A stretch of 64,000 nucleotides of DNA, from contig NZ_BAGC01000053.1 in NCBI RefSeq assembly GCF_000308655.1, positions 1 to 64,000 of the forward strand, in the 5' to 3' direction. The notes beneath the pieces were generated by a model, which saw only the letters and a list, made by a program, of their open reading frames with translations, made no database searches and was not told where the DNA came from. Origin of the DNA: Nocardia niigatensis NBRC 100131 (GTDB lineage Bacteria > Actinomycetota > Actinomycetes > Mycobacteriales > Mycobacteriaceae). Made by a program: the position numbers and the translations under genes. How positions within the stretch are numbered: position 1 is the first letter of the stretch; each line of letters starts with the position of its first letter. Shown here in pieces: positions 44,050 through 53,463 of the stretch.

Positions 44050-44672
44050 CGACCCGCTCCCGCGCAGCCGTGGCCGGGTGGGGCGAAGGGCGCGAGCCCC
44101 ACGGACTCGATCGGCGGGCCGGCGGCGGCGAGCCGGGCGACCCGTTGGTGCTCACGGGAATTCAGAGCGGGCAGGGTATCGGCGATCGAGTCGAGCACGC
44201 TCGCCCACGGGGAACCGGCATCGGCCAGACCCGCGTGCAGTAGTGCGATCGCCGGGCGGAACTCCCCCAGGACGCGCTCCCCCGCGACGGGGTCGATCGC
44301 GGCGAATTCGAGCACGACCGACAGATGGTCGGGCAGTTCGCCCTCGTCGAGGATCAGTCCGGCGGCCCGATAGGTGTTCTTGAGACGCAGTAGCGCCATC
44401 CCGCGATTGCGGGTGTCACCGTCGGTGAAGTAGGTCAGGTAGGGACTGAGCCGCTTGTGGTGGTCGAACGCGGCGACGTACCCGGCGGCCAGATCCAGCG
44501 GCGGTGTCGCCGCTACGTGATCGGCGAAGGACTCCAGCGCCGGCCGCCAGCCCTCGGGAAGGGTACGAATACCGCTGCGTACCAGAGGCAATCGGCCGAT
44601 CAGCGTCTCATCGGGATAGCCCAGGAGCAGGGATTGGATCTGCCGTGCCGTCGTACGGGGGGTGTCGGTCAT
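44046..44672 (-). CDS. narJ: Nitrate reductase molybdenum cofactor assembly chaperone
   Basis: A 208-residue helical TorD/NarJ-type chaperone needed to insert the Mo cofactor into NarG before membrane attachment. LLGYPDETLI, YVAAFDHHKRLSPYLTYFTDGDTRNRGMALLRLK and DELPDHLSVVLEFAA-type blocks are present. Overlaps narH by ATGA and narI by ATGA, so the three are translationally coupled. Confidence 0.9.
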   Translation of the reverse strand: MTDTPRTTARQIQSLLLGYPDETLIGRLPLVRSGIRTLPEGWRPALESFADHVAATPPLDLAAGYVAAFDHHKRLSPYLTYFTDGDTRNRGMALLRLKNTYRAAGLILDEGELPDHLSVVLEFAAIDPVAGERVLGEFRPAIALLHAGLADAGSPWASVLDSIADTLPALNSREHQRVARLAAAGPPIESVGLAPFAPPGHGCAGAGR

Positions 44673-46351
44673 GATGTCGTGTCCTCGGTCGGCGCGCCCG
44701 CGGGGCTACGGGGCGCGAACAGGCCGGCGGGACGGCCCTTGCCATCCCAGTTGAGCAGGTTGATCCGTGAGCCCTTGTCGACCGGCGCGGCCACGGTGTC
44801 GGCGGTCTGCCGGTCCCGCAGCATCCGGAAGTTCTCCACCGCCAGCGGCGAGGCGGCCCCGGAGTTCTCGCCGAACGGTCCGGAGCCGCCCATGCCCGGG
44901 CCGTCGTCGTAGTCGAGGCTGCACTCGGTGGCGAGTTCCTCGAGGCTGTGCGCCTGTTCCGCGTGCGCGGGCGGGATAACATAGCGCTCTTCGTATTTGG
45001 CGATGGCCAGCAGCCGGTACATGTCGTGGATCTGCTCGCCGGTCATGCCGGCCGCCGCGGCGATCTCCTCGCGAGGCTCCCGGCCCAGGGTGATGTCGCG
45101 CATGTAGGAACGCATGGCGGCCAGCCGCCGTAGCACCGCGGTAACCGGGGCTGGATCGCCGGCGGTGAACAACCGGGCGAGGTATTCGACCGGTATGCGC
45201 AGCGCCTCGATGGCGGCGAACAGGTTCCGGTGATCCTCGCCGTCATGGCCGGTGTCGCGCAGGATGTCGGCGACCGGGGACAGCGGCGGGATGTACCAGA
45301 CCATCGGCATGGTGCGGTATTCCGGATGCAGGGGCAGCGCCACCCGATAGGTGTTGATCAGGGTGTAGATCGGTGAGCGCTGGGCGGCCGCGACCCAGTC
45401 GGCCGGAATTCCGGATCGTTCGGCGGCGCCGATGACGGCCGGATCGTTCGGGTCCAGCAGCAGTGCGCGCTGGGCGTCGTAGAGATCGGTGTCGTCGGGA
45501 GTGGTGGCGGCCTCGAGGACCCGGTCGGCGTCGTAGAGAACAAGTCCGATGTAGCGCAGCCGGCCGACGCAGGTCTCCGCGCACACCGTCGGCAGCCCTA
45601 CCTCGACACGCGGGAAGCAGAAGGTGCATTTCTCCGCCTTGCCGGTGCGGTGGTTGAAATACACCTTCTTGTACGGACATCCGGACACGCACATACGCCA
45701 GCCGCGGCAGCGGTCCTGGTCGACCAGCACGATGCCGTCCTCGCTGCGCTTGTAGATGGCGCCGGACGGGCAGGAGGCCGCGCAGGCCGGGTTGAGGCAG
45801 TGCTCGCAGATACGCGGCAGATAGAACATAAAGGTCTGCTCGAACTCGAAGCGGACCTTCTCCTCGATGCCCTTGCGGATCGGGTCCTCGCGGCCGTGTT
45901 CGGGTGCGCCGCCGAGATTGTCGTCCCAGTTGGCCGACCAGGTGATCTTGGTGGGCCGGCCGCTGATGAGCGACCGCGGCCGCGCGACCGGAGTGTTCGG
46001 TTGCAGTGGCGCGGTGGTGAGTTCGGCGTAATCGTAGGTCCAGGGCTCGTAGTAGTCGTCGAGGCCGGGCAGGGTCGGGTTGCTGAAGATGGTGGCCAGC
46101 TTGCGCCAGCGCCCGCCGCCGCGCAGGCGCAAGCGGCCGCGGCGGTTCAGCGTCCAGCCGCCCCGCCACCGATCCTGGTCCTCGTAGCCACGTGGATAGC
46201 CTTGTCCGGGTCGGGTTTCCACATTGTTGAACCAGACATACTCGGTGCCCGACCGGTTGGTCCAGGTCTGTTTGCAGGTCACCGAGCAGGTGTGGCAGCC
46301 GATGCACTTGTCGAGGTTCATCACCATCGCCAACTGGGCCATGACGCGCAT
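44669..46351 (-). CDS. narH: Respiratory nitrate reductase beta subunit (iron-sulphur)
   Basis: A 560-residue electron-transfer subunit. Four Cys clusters are in place: CIGCHTCSVTCKQ, CEHCLNPACAASCPSG, CRGWRMCVSGCPYKK and CTFCFPRVEVGLPTVCAETC; the Trp in CRGWRMC marks the cluster that is [3Fe-4S] in NarH. GAGGTGA eight bases before ATG 46351 fixes the start, which overlaps the narG stop codon as TGATG. Confidence 0.92.
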   Translation of the reverse strand: MRVMAQLAMVMNLDKCIGCHTCSVTCKQTWTNRSGTEYVWFNNVETRPGQGYPRGYEDQDRWRGGWTLNRRGRLRLRGGGRWRKLATIFSNPTLPGLDDYYEPWTYDYAELTTAPLQPNTPVARPRSLISGRPTKITWSANWDDNLGGAPEHGREDPIRKGIEEKVRFEFEQTFMFYLPRICEHCLNPACAASCPSGAIYKRSEDGIVLVDQDRCRGWRMCVSGCPYKKVYFNHRTGKAEKCTFCFPRVEVGLPTVCAETCVGRLRYIGLVLYDADRVLEAATTPDDTDLYDAQRALLLDPNDPAVIGAAERSGIPADWVAAAQRSPIYTLINTYRVALPLHPEYRTMPMVWYIPPLSPVADILRDTGHDGEDHRNLFAAIEALRIPVEYLARLFTAGDPAPVTAVLRRLAAMRSYMRDITLGREPREEIAAAAGMTGEQIHDMYRLLAIAKYEERYVIPPAHAEQAHSLEELATECSLDYDDGPGMGGSGPFGENSGAASPLAVENFRMLRDRQTADTVAAPVDKGSRINLLNWDGKGRPAGLFAPRSPAGAPTEDTTS

Positions 46352-49300
46352 CAGTAGGTCACCTCCTGGCTGCGGCGGCGGATCACGGTGACCTCGTCGC
46401 GCTGATTGCCCGTTGGGCCGAGATAGTTGAAGGCGAACGACAATTGGGCGTAGCCGCCGATGAGGTGGCTGGGCTTGATCAGCAGTCGGGTCAGCGAATT
46501 GTGGATGCCGCCGCGTTTGCCCGTGGTCTCGGTGAGAGGTACGTCGATGAGCCGGTCCTGGGCGTGGTGCATGTACACGGTGCCCTCGGGCATGCGGTGC
46601 GAGACCACCGCCCGAGCCGCGACGACGCCGTTGCGGTTCACCGCCTCGATCCAGTCATTGTCGCCGACACCGATTTTCGCGGCGTCACGGTCCGACATCC
46701 AGATGGTCGGGCCACCGCGGGAGAGGCTGAGCATGAACAGGTTGTCCTGGTATTCGGAATGGATGGACCATTTCGAGTGCGGGGTCAGATAGCGGAGGGT
46801 GATCTCCCGCGCGCCACTGTGCCCGACCTTCGGCTCGCCACTGTGCCCGACCTTCGGCTCGCCACTGTGCCCAACCTTCGGCTCGCCACTGTGCCCAACC
46901 TTCGGCTCGCCGAAGAGCGCCGTCATGTTCAACGGCGGCCGGAACACCGGAAGCTGTTCGCCCAGTTCGATCATCCAGTCGTGGTCGAGGTAGAAGTGCT
47001 GGCGGCCGGTGAGGGTGTGCCAAGGCTTGAGCCGCTCGACATTGATGGTGAACGGCGAGTACCGGCGTCCGCCGGACTCACTGCCCGACCATTCCGGCGA
47101 GGTGATCACCGGAACCGGCGCGGCCTGGGTGTCGGCGAAGGTGATCTGCTTGCCCTCGTGTTCGGCGGCCAGGTCGGCCAGCTCGGTTCCGGTGCGCCGC
47201 TCCAGCGTCCGGAATCCCTGGGTGGCGAGATGACCGTTCGTGGTGCCCGAGAGCGCGAGGATCGCCTCGCACGCATCGATCTCACGACGCAGGGACGGCC
47301 GTCCATCCGCGGGTCCCCCGCGGATCACCCCGTTCTTGTGGGCCAGATAATCCACTTCCCGCTCGACCCGGTAGGTGATGCCCTTGGTGGTCGCGCCGAG
47401 GGAATCCAGCAGTGGCCCGAGCGCCGACAGCTTGGCGGCGACCGCACCGTAGTCGCGGGCGACCACGGTCAGGCGAGGCATCGTCACACCCGGAATCGGC
47501 TCGCACTCACCGGTTTTCCAGTCGCGCACCACGCCGTGCGGTGTCGCCAGCTCGTCGGGGGTGTCATGCAGCAGCGGAGTGGCCACCACATCGCGGCGGA
47601 CGCCGAGATGCTTGCGGGCCAGCGGCGTGAACGCCGCCGCGATCGCCTGGAACGCCGCCCAGTCGGTGCGGGTCTGCCACGGTGGCGCGATGGCGGGATT
47701 GAACGAGTGGACGAACGGGTGCATATCGGTGGTGTTCAGATCGTGCTTCTCGTACCAGGTCGCCGCCGGCAGCACCACATCCGAGAACAACGTGGTGCTG
47801 GTCATCCGGAAGTCCACGCTCAGCAGCAGATCCAGCTTCCCGACCGGTGCTTCCGCGCGCCACACCACATCCCGCGGGCGGGTCCCGGGCTCGGCCTCGT
47901 CGGCACGCAGCGCGGAATCGGCCCCCAGCAGATGCTTCAGGAAGTACTCGTTGCCCTTGGCCGAGGAACCGAGCAGATTGGCGCGCCAGACGCTGAGCAC
48001 ACGCGGAAAGTTCTGCGGCGCATCGGGATCCTCGCAGGCGAAGCGCAACCGGCCCGCTTTCAATTCGGCCACCACATAGTCGCCGATCGGCTGTCCGGCC
48101 CGGTCCGCGTCGTCGGCCAGATCCAGGGGGTTGCGATCGAAGGTGGGGTAGGACGGCATCCATCCCAGCCGCGCCGCCTGCGCGATCACATCGGCGGTGG
48201 TCATCCCCGCCAGCGCGCCGCCCGAGCCGGGCGCGGCCAGCGTCTCCGCGCCGAACCGGTCGTAGCGGAACTGGTCGGTGTGCAGGTACCAGTAGGCGGT
48301 CTGGATCATCTGCCGCGGCGGCCGCGCCCAATCCAGCGCGAAAGCCAGCTGCGCCCAGCCGGTCACCGGACGGCACTTCTCCTGGCCCACATAGTGCGCC
48401 CAGCCGCCGCCGTTCACGCCCTGGCAGCCGGTGAGCGTGGTGAGGGTCAGGAAGGCCCGGTAGATGGTGTCGGAGTGGAACCAATGGTTGGTGCCCGCCC
48501 CCATCAGAATCATCGACCGCCCGCGTGATTCCTCGGCATTGGCGGCGAATTCGCGGGCGATGCGGGCGGCCGCGGCGGCGGGGACGCCGGTGATCGGCTG
48601 CTGCCACGCGGGCGTGCCCGGCTCGGCCGGATCGCCGTAGCCGGTCGGCCAGCGACCCGGCAGGCCGGCCCGGTGCACGCCGTACTGCGCCAGCAGCAGG
48701 TCGAACACGGTGGTCACCAGATGCCCGCCGATCCGGCGCACGGGCACACCACGCCGCAGCGTCGCGTCGGGAATATCGAAGCGGGGCACCGTGATTTCGA
48801 CGGATTCCCCGCCCGCGAGCGTCAGCAGGGGGTCCACGTCGCCGAGGTCGAGATTCCATCGCCCCGCGCCCTGCTCGCCGTAACGGAAGCCCAGGGACCC
48901 GTTGGGAATCACGACGCGACCGTCCGCGCCGAGCACGACGGTCTTGAACGCGGCGTTCTCCTCGGCGGCGAAGCCGTCCAGATCGGCTGCGGTCAGCGAT
49001 TTCCCGGGCCGGTAGGCGTCACCGTCGGGGACCAGCCGGACCAGGAACGGCAGGTCGGTGTAGCGCTTGACGTAGGTGTCGAAGTAGTCGGTGCGCTTGT
49101 CCACGAAGAACTCCCGCAGGATGACATGGCCCATCGCCATGGCCAGCGCGCCATCGGTTCCGGGCTGAACGGCGAGCCATTCGTCGGCGAACTTCACATT
49201 GTCGGCGTAGTCCGGCGCGATCGCGATCACCTTCTGGCCGCGATAGCGCGCCTCGGCCATCCAGTGCGCATCCGGGGTCCGGGTCACCGGCACATTCGAG

Positions 49301-50133
49301 CCCCACATGATCAGATAGCCCGCGTCCCACCAATCTCCGGACTCGGGCACATCGGTCTGGTCGCCGAACACCTGCGGTGAGGCCACCGGCAGATCCGCGT
49401 ACCAGTCGTAGAACGAGAGCATGGTCCCGCCCAGCAGCGATACGAATCTGGCGCCGGAGGCATGCGACACCATCGACATCGCCGGAATCGGCGAGAAGCC
49501 CGCGACCCGGTCCGGGCCATAGGTTTTGATGGTGTGCACATGCGCGGCCGCGATCAGCTCCGTCGCCTCCTCCCAGGAGGCCCGCACCAGGCCGCCCCGG
49601 CCGCGCGCGGACTTGTAGCGGCGCGCCGCCTCGGGATCGCTGACGATCCGCTCCCAGGCGAGTACCGGATCTCCGGTGTGCGCCTTGGCTTCTCGATACA
49701 TGTCGAGCAGCAGACCGCGAACATACGGATAGCGGATCCGGGTCGGCGAATAGGTGTACCAGGAGAAGGCCGCGCCCCGCGGGCAGCCGCGCGGTTCGTA
49801 GTCGGGCCGGTCGGGTCCGGCGGTCGGATAGTCGGTCTGCTGGGTCTCCCAGGTGATGATGCCGTCCTTGACGTACACCTTCCACGAGCACGACCCCGTA
49901 CAGTTCACACCGTGGGTGGAGCGCACCACCTTGTCGTGCGCCCAGCGATCGCGGTAGAACTCGTCGGCTCGCCGGCCACCGATCTGGAACAGGGTGCGCC
50001 CGTCGTCGGAAATGTCGGCGCGAGTGAAGAATCGGCGCGTCCGGACCAACGCCTCGGTGACTCCGTCGTCGAGCGCGGCGGTCCGGGTACCGGCAGCGGC
50101 CGGGGCCGCTTCCCGCCGCTTGCGCCGCATCAT
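46351..50133 (-). CDS. narG: Respiratory nitrate reductase alpha subunit with EPKVGHSG repeat insertion
   Basis: A 1260-residue molybdenum enzyme reducing nitrate to nitrite on the cytoplasmic side of the membrane. HGVNCTGSCSW and the later GCPRG supply the His and three Cys for the [4Fe-4S] cluster. VAGFSPIPAMSMVSHASGARF, SFYDWYADLP and QTDVPESGDWW line the bis-MGD site. Oddity: at residues 1076-1107 an eight-residue unit EPKVGHSG is repeated four times, between ALFG and AREITLRYLTPHSKW. The E. coli enzyme has a short non-repeated loop here. The frame stays open, so the protein is probably functional. ATG 50133 overlaps the narK stop. Confidence 0.93.
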   Translation of the reverse strand: MMRRKRREAAPAAAGTRTAALDDGVTEALVRTRRFFTRADISDDGRTLFQIGGRRADEFYRDRWAHDKVVRSTHGVNCTGSCSWKVYVKDGIITWETQQTDYPTAGPDRPDYEPRGCPRGAAFSWYTYSPTRIRYPYVRGLLLDMYREAKAHTGDPVLAWERIVSDPEAARRYKSARGRGGLVRASWEEATELIAAAHVHTIKTYGPDRVAGFSPIPAMSMVSHASGARFVSLLGGTMLSFYDWYADLPVASPQVFGDQTDVPESGDWWDAGYLIMWGSNVPVTRTPDAHWMAEARYRGQKVIAIAPDYADNVKFADEWLAVQPGTDGALAMAMGHVILREFFVDKRTDYFDTYVKRYTDLPFLVRLVPDGDAYRPGKSLTAADLDGFAAEENAAFKTVVLGADGRVVIPNGSLGFRYGEQGAGRWNLDLGDVDPLLTLAGGESVEITVPRFDIPDATLRRGVPVRRIGGHLVTTVFDLLLAQYGVHRAGLPGRWPTGYGDPAEPGTPAWQQPITGVPAAAAARIAREFAANAEESRGRSMILMGAGTNHWFHSDTIYRAFLTLTTLTGCQGVNGGGWAHYVGQEKCRPVTGWAQLAFALDWARPPRQMIQTAYWYLHTDQFRYDRFGAETLAAPGSGGALAGMTTADVIAQAARLGWMPSYPTFDRNPLDLADDADRAGQPIGDYVVAELKAGRLRFACEDPDAPQNFPRVLSVWRANLLGSSAKGNEYFLKHLLGADSALRADEAEPGTRPRDVVWRAEAPVGKLDLLLSVDFRMTSTTLFSDVVLPAATWYEKHDLNTTDMHPFVHSFNPAIAPPWQTRTDWAAFQAIAAAFTPLARKHLGVRRDVVATPLLHDTPDELATPHGVVRDWKTGECEPIPGVTMPRLTVVARDYGAVAAKLSALGPLLDSLGATTKGITYRVEREVDYLAHKNGVIRGGPADGRPSLRREIDACEAILALSGTTNGHLATQGFRTLERRTGTELADLAAEHEGKQITFADTQAAPVPVITSPEWSGSESGGRRYSPFTINVERLKPWHTLTGRQHFYLDHDWMIELGEQLPVFRPPLNMTALFGEPKVGHSGEPKVGHSGEPKVGHSGEPKVGHSGAREITLRYLTPHSKWSIHSEYQDNLFMLSLSRGGPTIWMSDRDAAKIGVGDNDWIEAVNRNGVVAARAVVSHRMPEGTVYMHHAQDRLIDVPLTETTGKRGGIHNSLTRLLIKPSHLIGGYAQLSFAFNYLGPTGNQRDEVTVIRRRSQEVTY
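46813..46908. repeat. In-frame 4 x 24-base tandem repeat inside narG
   Basis: Four perfect-length 24-base units fill 46813-46908. Units 1 and 2 contain CCCGACC and units 3 and 4 CCCAACC, a synonymous change (Val GTC or GTT on the coding strand). Each unit encodes EPKVGHSG. Pairs of identical units point to growth by duplication of a two-unit block or stepwise slippage. Confidence 0.95.
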
Positions 50134-51404
50134 GCCGCACGCACCGGAAGGGCGAGGTGGACGCGGTGCCGCACCAGGGTGAGGGTGAACAGTCCGGTCG
50201 CGGCGGCCACGACGGCCAAAGCCGCCAAACCCGCTGCGTAGGAACCGTAGTGGCCGTACACCGCACCCATCACCAGTGGGGGCACGAAGCCGCCCAGCCC
50301 GCCGGCCGCGCCCACCACGCCGGTCACCGCACCCACCCGCGGGGCGGGAACCAACTGCGCCACCAGCGCGAACACGGCGCCCGTGCCGGCGCCGAGGGCG
50401 GCAGCCATGGCGAGGAACGCGATGGTCGCCACCGGCGCCAGGGCCGGTGTCGTCGCCTGTACCGCGGCGGCCACGCCCACCACCGCCATGGCCACGGACA
50501 ACACCCGAACGGGACCGGCGTGATCGGATGCCCACCCACCCAGCGGGCGCATGAGCACGGCCAGCAGCACGAATCCGGCCATGCGCATCGACGCGTCCGA
50601 CTGCGAAAGACCGTAGGCCGTCTTCAGATAGGCCGGCAGGTACACCGAGAACGCGACATAGCCTCCGAAGGCCACCGAGTACAGGGCCGCCGCCTGCCAG
50701 GTGATCGCCATCCGCCCGACCGTGGACAGCCTGCGCGCCAACGACTCTCCGGGTCGCACCCGGTCCGGCGCGTCCCGCAGTACCACCGCCGCCGCCACCG
50801 CGTACAGCGCCAGTGCCGCCGCGGTCACCAGGAACGGCGTGGCGAGCGAGCCCGCCTTCACCAGGCGCACGGTGGTGAGCGCGCTGATCGCGGTGCCGCC
50901 CATGCCGGCGCCGAACACGCCGATCGCGAGCCCGCGCCGCTCCGGCGGGAACCAGGCGTTCACGAACGGCACGCCCACGGCGAACGCGGTGCCGCCGATG
51001 CCGAGGAAGAACCCGCCGGCCAGCAGCGCCGCCAGTGAATCGTGTCCGATCAGACCCACGAACAGGACGGGCACGATGGTGGCCGCCGAGACGAGCGGAA
51101 ACATGACCCGCCCGCCGAGCCGATCGGTCAACGCCCCCACCGGGATCCGCCCGAGCGAGCCCACCACCACCGGAACCGCGACCACGAGCGCCTGCTCGAA
51201 GGCGTTGAGACCCAGTGATTCCTGGAACCGCGGCCCCAGCGGACTCAACAGTGCCCAGGCCCAGAAGTTCACCGCGAACCCGGCGGTCGCCAAGACCAGC
51301 ATCAGGATCCGCCGCCCGGTCCCCGGTTCGCGATCCCCGTGCGCACCAGGGGGATCCGGCGTGCCGTGTGCTTCCGCCGGCTCGCGTGCCGTAGTCATCA
51401 TCAA
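50130..51404 (-). CDS. narK: Nitrate/nitrite transporter, MFS (NarK2-like)
   Basis: A 424-residue major facilitator protein with 12 membrane segments. Helix 1 reads LATAGFAVNFWAWALLSPLGPRF, the loop after helix 2 GALTDRLGGR, and the nitrate-signature region GIGGTAFAVGVPFVNAWFPPERRGLAIGVFGAGMGGTAIS is present. It imports nitrate or exchanges it for nitrite. Start is one of three consecutive ATGs (51404, 51401, 51398); the first is given. The stop overlaps narG (ATGA), so narK is the first gene of a 13-kb minus-strand run that reaches tgs1. Confidence 0.9.
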   Translation of the reverse strand: MMMTTAREPAEAHGTPDPPGAHGDREPGTGRRILMLVLATAGFAVNFWAWALLSPLGPRFQESLGLNAFEQALVVAVPVVVGSLGRIPVGALTDRLGGRVMFPLVSAATIVPVLFVGLIGHDSLAALLAGGFFLGIGGTAFAVGVPFVNAWFPPERRGLAIGVFGAGMGGTAISALTTVRLVKAGSLATPFLVTAAALALYAVAAAVVLRDAPDRVRPGESLARRLSTVGRMAITWQAAALYSVAFGGYVAFSVYLPAYLKTAYGLSQSDASMRMAGFVLLAVLMRPLGGWASDHAGPVRVLSVAMAVVGVAAAVQATTPALAPVATIAFLAMAAALGAGTGAVFALVAQLVPAPRVGAVTGVVGAAGGLGGFVPPLVMGAVYGHYGSYAAGLAALAVVAAATGLFTLTLVRHRVHLALPVRAA

Positions 51405-51511
51405 GCCCTCATCCGCTTGTCGAAGCTCGTGCCCGCCATCGATCCGGCGAGCATCCCCGAGCCTCGCTCAGCCGGCGGCAGGCCCAGCAGAGTCGACAGG
51501 TCGTAGTTGAA

Positions 51512-51525
51512 ATGACCATTGCCCC
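51512..51525. promoter_or_regulatory. DosR-box-like site 10 (narK side)
   Basis: ATGACCATTGCCCC matches seven of ten fixed positions of GGGAC-N4-GTCCC. It is 108 bases upstream of narK and on the side of the gap nearer to it. Confidence 0.4.
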
Positions 51526-51687
51526 TATGTCTCCGGCCTCGGTGATCACGCCGAGAGTCCGCTGGACCAGGCACAAGATCGTGCCTGCAACACCATGAGG
51601 TCACCCCGCGCCGATCGGTACACGCCTACCGGCCCGCAACAGGAGATGGCGCACCGCCGGACCGGCGACCGGCATGGACGGTATCAG

Positions 51688-51701
51688 GGGACCAAATGCC
51701 C
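51688..51701. promoter_or_regulatory. DosR-box-like site 11 (Acg side)
   Basis: GGGACCAAATGCCC has a perfect left half and a right half with two mismatches. It is 58 bases upstream of the Acg start at 51759. Confidence 0.5.
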
Positions 51702-51758
51702 TGCGGTACAGGATCAATGGCTGTGTATACAGGCCGCACGAAAGCGGATACTGGCCGC

Positions 51759-52802
51759 ATGAGCGTCGACGATGATGTGCGCGGCCGGCCGGTGCCCGAT
51801 CCGGCAACGATCACGGCGGTGATCGAGTCGGCGGCGCGAGCGCCGTCCTTGCACAACACGCAGCCGTGGCGGTGGCGATTCGACGGCCGGCGCCTGTCGC
51901 TGTACGCCGACGCCGAACGGCAGCTGACCTCGACCGACCCGCTGGGCCGCCAGCTGGTGATCAGCTGTGGTGCGATGTTGCATCACGCGCGGACCGTTTT
52001 CGCCGAGCACGGGTGGCACACCGATGTCCTGCGGGTGCCCGAGGAACGCCACCCGGATCGGCTGGCGGTCCTCGACTTCCGGCCGTGGAGCACGCCCCCG
52101 GCGAGTATCCACGCCCTGGCACGGGCCGTCGGGGATCGACGCACCGACCGGCTCGCACTCCGGGAGCCGGACGGCTGGGACGAGCTCTTGCCCAGACTGG
52201 CCGCCCTGACCGCGGCACAGTATGTGCGCCTGGACGCGCTCGACGAGTCCGTCCGGCCGGAGCTTGCCGCCCTCTCCCACGAGTTCGCGACCCTGCGCGG
52301 CCACGACCTGTTCTACGACACCGAACTGCACTGGTGGACCGGCCATTCCGCGGATCACGAGGGAATTCCGCGTAACGCGCTGGCCTCGGCCGCGGAGTCC
52401 GCCCGGGTCGGCGTAGGCCGCGTCTTTCCGCCGGGCCCCCGCGCGGCCCACCGCGACCACCTCACCGACCGCGCCCGGCTCGTGGTGCTGAGCGCCGTGC
52501 GCGATTCGGTGCCGCAATGGCTGCGGGTCGGCGAGGCGCTGTCGTCGGTGCTGCTCGAGTGCACGGTCGCCGGACTCGCCACCTGTGCGCTGACCAACAT
52601 CACCGAACTGCCCGCCGGACGAGACCTTCTCACCGGCCTGGTCTCCTGCCCCGGTATCCCGCAGGTGGTGATCCGCATCGGAGCGATGCCGGCGGCCGGC
52701 GCCTACACGCCGCCGCCCACACCACGACGACCGGTCACCGAGATCCTCACCCTGGCCGGCCGGACCGCAGCGACATCGTCGAATCCGGCGACGCGTCGCT
52801 GA
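51759..52802 (+). CDS. Acg-family nitroreductase-like flavoprotein (2 of 3)
   Basis: A 347-residue Acg-type protein with ARAPSLHNTQPWRWRFDG, GRQLVISCGAMLHHARTVF, WWTGHSADHEGIP and LLECTVAGLATCALTNITELP. It is the closest paralogue of the Acg protein at 30343 by these shared blocks. ATG 51759 places the conserved core at the usual distance from the N-terminus; an in-frame ATG at 51717 is possible. It is divergent from narK. Confidence 0.86.
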   Translation: MSVDDDVRGRPVPDPATITAVIESAARAPSLHNTQPWRWRFDGRRLSLYADAERQLTSTDPLGRQLVISCGAMLHHARTVFAEHGWHTDVLRVPEERHPDRLAVLDFRPWSTPPASIHALARAVGDRRTDRLALREPDGWDELLPRLAALTAAQYVRLDALDESVRPELAALSHEFATLRGHDLFYDTELHWWTGHSADHEGIPRNALASAAESARVGVGRVFPPGPRAAHRDHLTDRARLVVLSAVRDSVPQWLRVGEALSSVLLECTVAGLATCALTNITELPAGRDLLTGLVSCPGIPQVVIRIGAMPAAGAYTPPPTPRRPVTEILTLAGRTAATSSNPATRR

Positions 52803-52864
52803 TCTCCGTCCAGCCGCGGTGGATTTCGCGGCCGTGGACCGTATCCGGCGCTCGGACCCTCCCG

Positions 52865-53353
52865 TCAGCGCGGCGCGGGGGTTCGAACCGGCTGTGCGGA
52901 GACTCCGTTCCAGCTCGCACGAGCACCGGATTCGCCGATGCGGTACACCTGCACGGTGGCGGCGACGCTCGCGCCGATGGTCAGCACGGCGACCACACCG
53001 ACGAGCATTCGCGACAACGCCCGGCCCCTGGCCTCGCGAACTTGAACGACCGCCAGCAGGATCGCCGCGATCAACAAGGGGAGCGCGAAGTAGGCGAACG
53101 AATCGCCGAGATGCGTGTGTGCGCGCAGATCGGGTGTCCGGCCCACTCGCGCCTCGAGCCATTCGCCCGCCTCGGTGGTGATCGGGGTGAGGACCGTGAC
53201 CACCGCCGCGAGCACCAGGGTGAGCCAGACCAGCCGCCGCCGGGCAACCGGCCAGACAGCACAGAGGATCGCCAGCACCGCGGTCAGCGGTGCGAGCACT
53301 ACGATCGCATGCACGAGCAGGATGTGGGCCGGAAGGCCGTTGAAGGTGGACAT
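52865..53353 (-). CDS. DUF2231 four-helix membrane protein
   Basis: A 162-residue protein of the DUF2231 family. MSTFNGLPAHILLVHAIVVLAPLTAVLAILCAVWP is the typical start, with a conserved His inside helix 1, and LTPITTEAGEWLEARVG the second conserved block. Family members may bind haem through such His residues, but this is unproven. It lies 110 bases downstream of the phosphoketolase on the same strand, and tail to tail with the Acg gene. Confidence 0.8.
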   Translation of the reverse strand: MSTFNGLPAHILLVHAIVVLAPLTAVLAILCAVWPVARRRLVWLTLVLAAVVTVLTPITTEAGEWLEARVGRTPDLRAHTHLGDSFAYFALPLLIAAILLAVVQVREARGRALSRMLVGVVAVLTIGASVAATVQVYRIGESGARASWNGVSAQPVRTPAPR

Positions 53354-53463
53354 CGGCGACTTTCGTTCGGGCGGGATGCGGACTGGTCAGAGTCTCCACA
53401 CGACCGCTGTGAGAACGCTGAGTGCCGGCCTCAGAAGTGCTGGGAGGAGCTTGGCGCGATGGT

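Larger units (their letters stand above)
51405..51758. promoter_or_regulatory. Divergent narK / Acg intergenic region
   Basis: The 354 bases hold no gene I can support. Two DosR-box-like sites are listed separately, one for each direction. AGGCAC (51569) and GTGCCT (51581) form a small inverted repeat with a 6-base spacer. Confidence 0.5.

Noticed and set aside
46813..46908. CRISPR-like array
   Set aside because: The 24-base units are directly adjacent with no spacers and are in frame inside narG, so this is a coding tandem repeat.
46444..48528. 694-codon open frame on the plus strand
   Set aside because: Antisense to narG; contains repeated TVPDLRLA-like text only because it reads the narG repeat backwards. 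No ribosome-binding site or domain.
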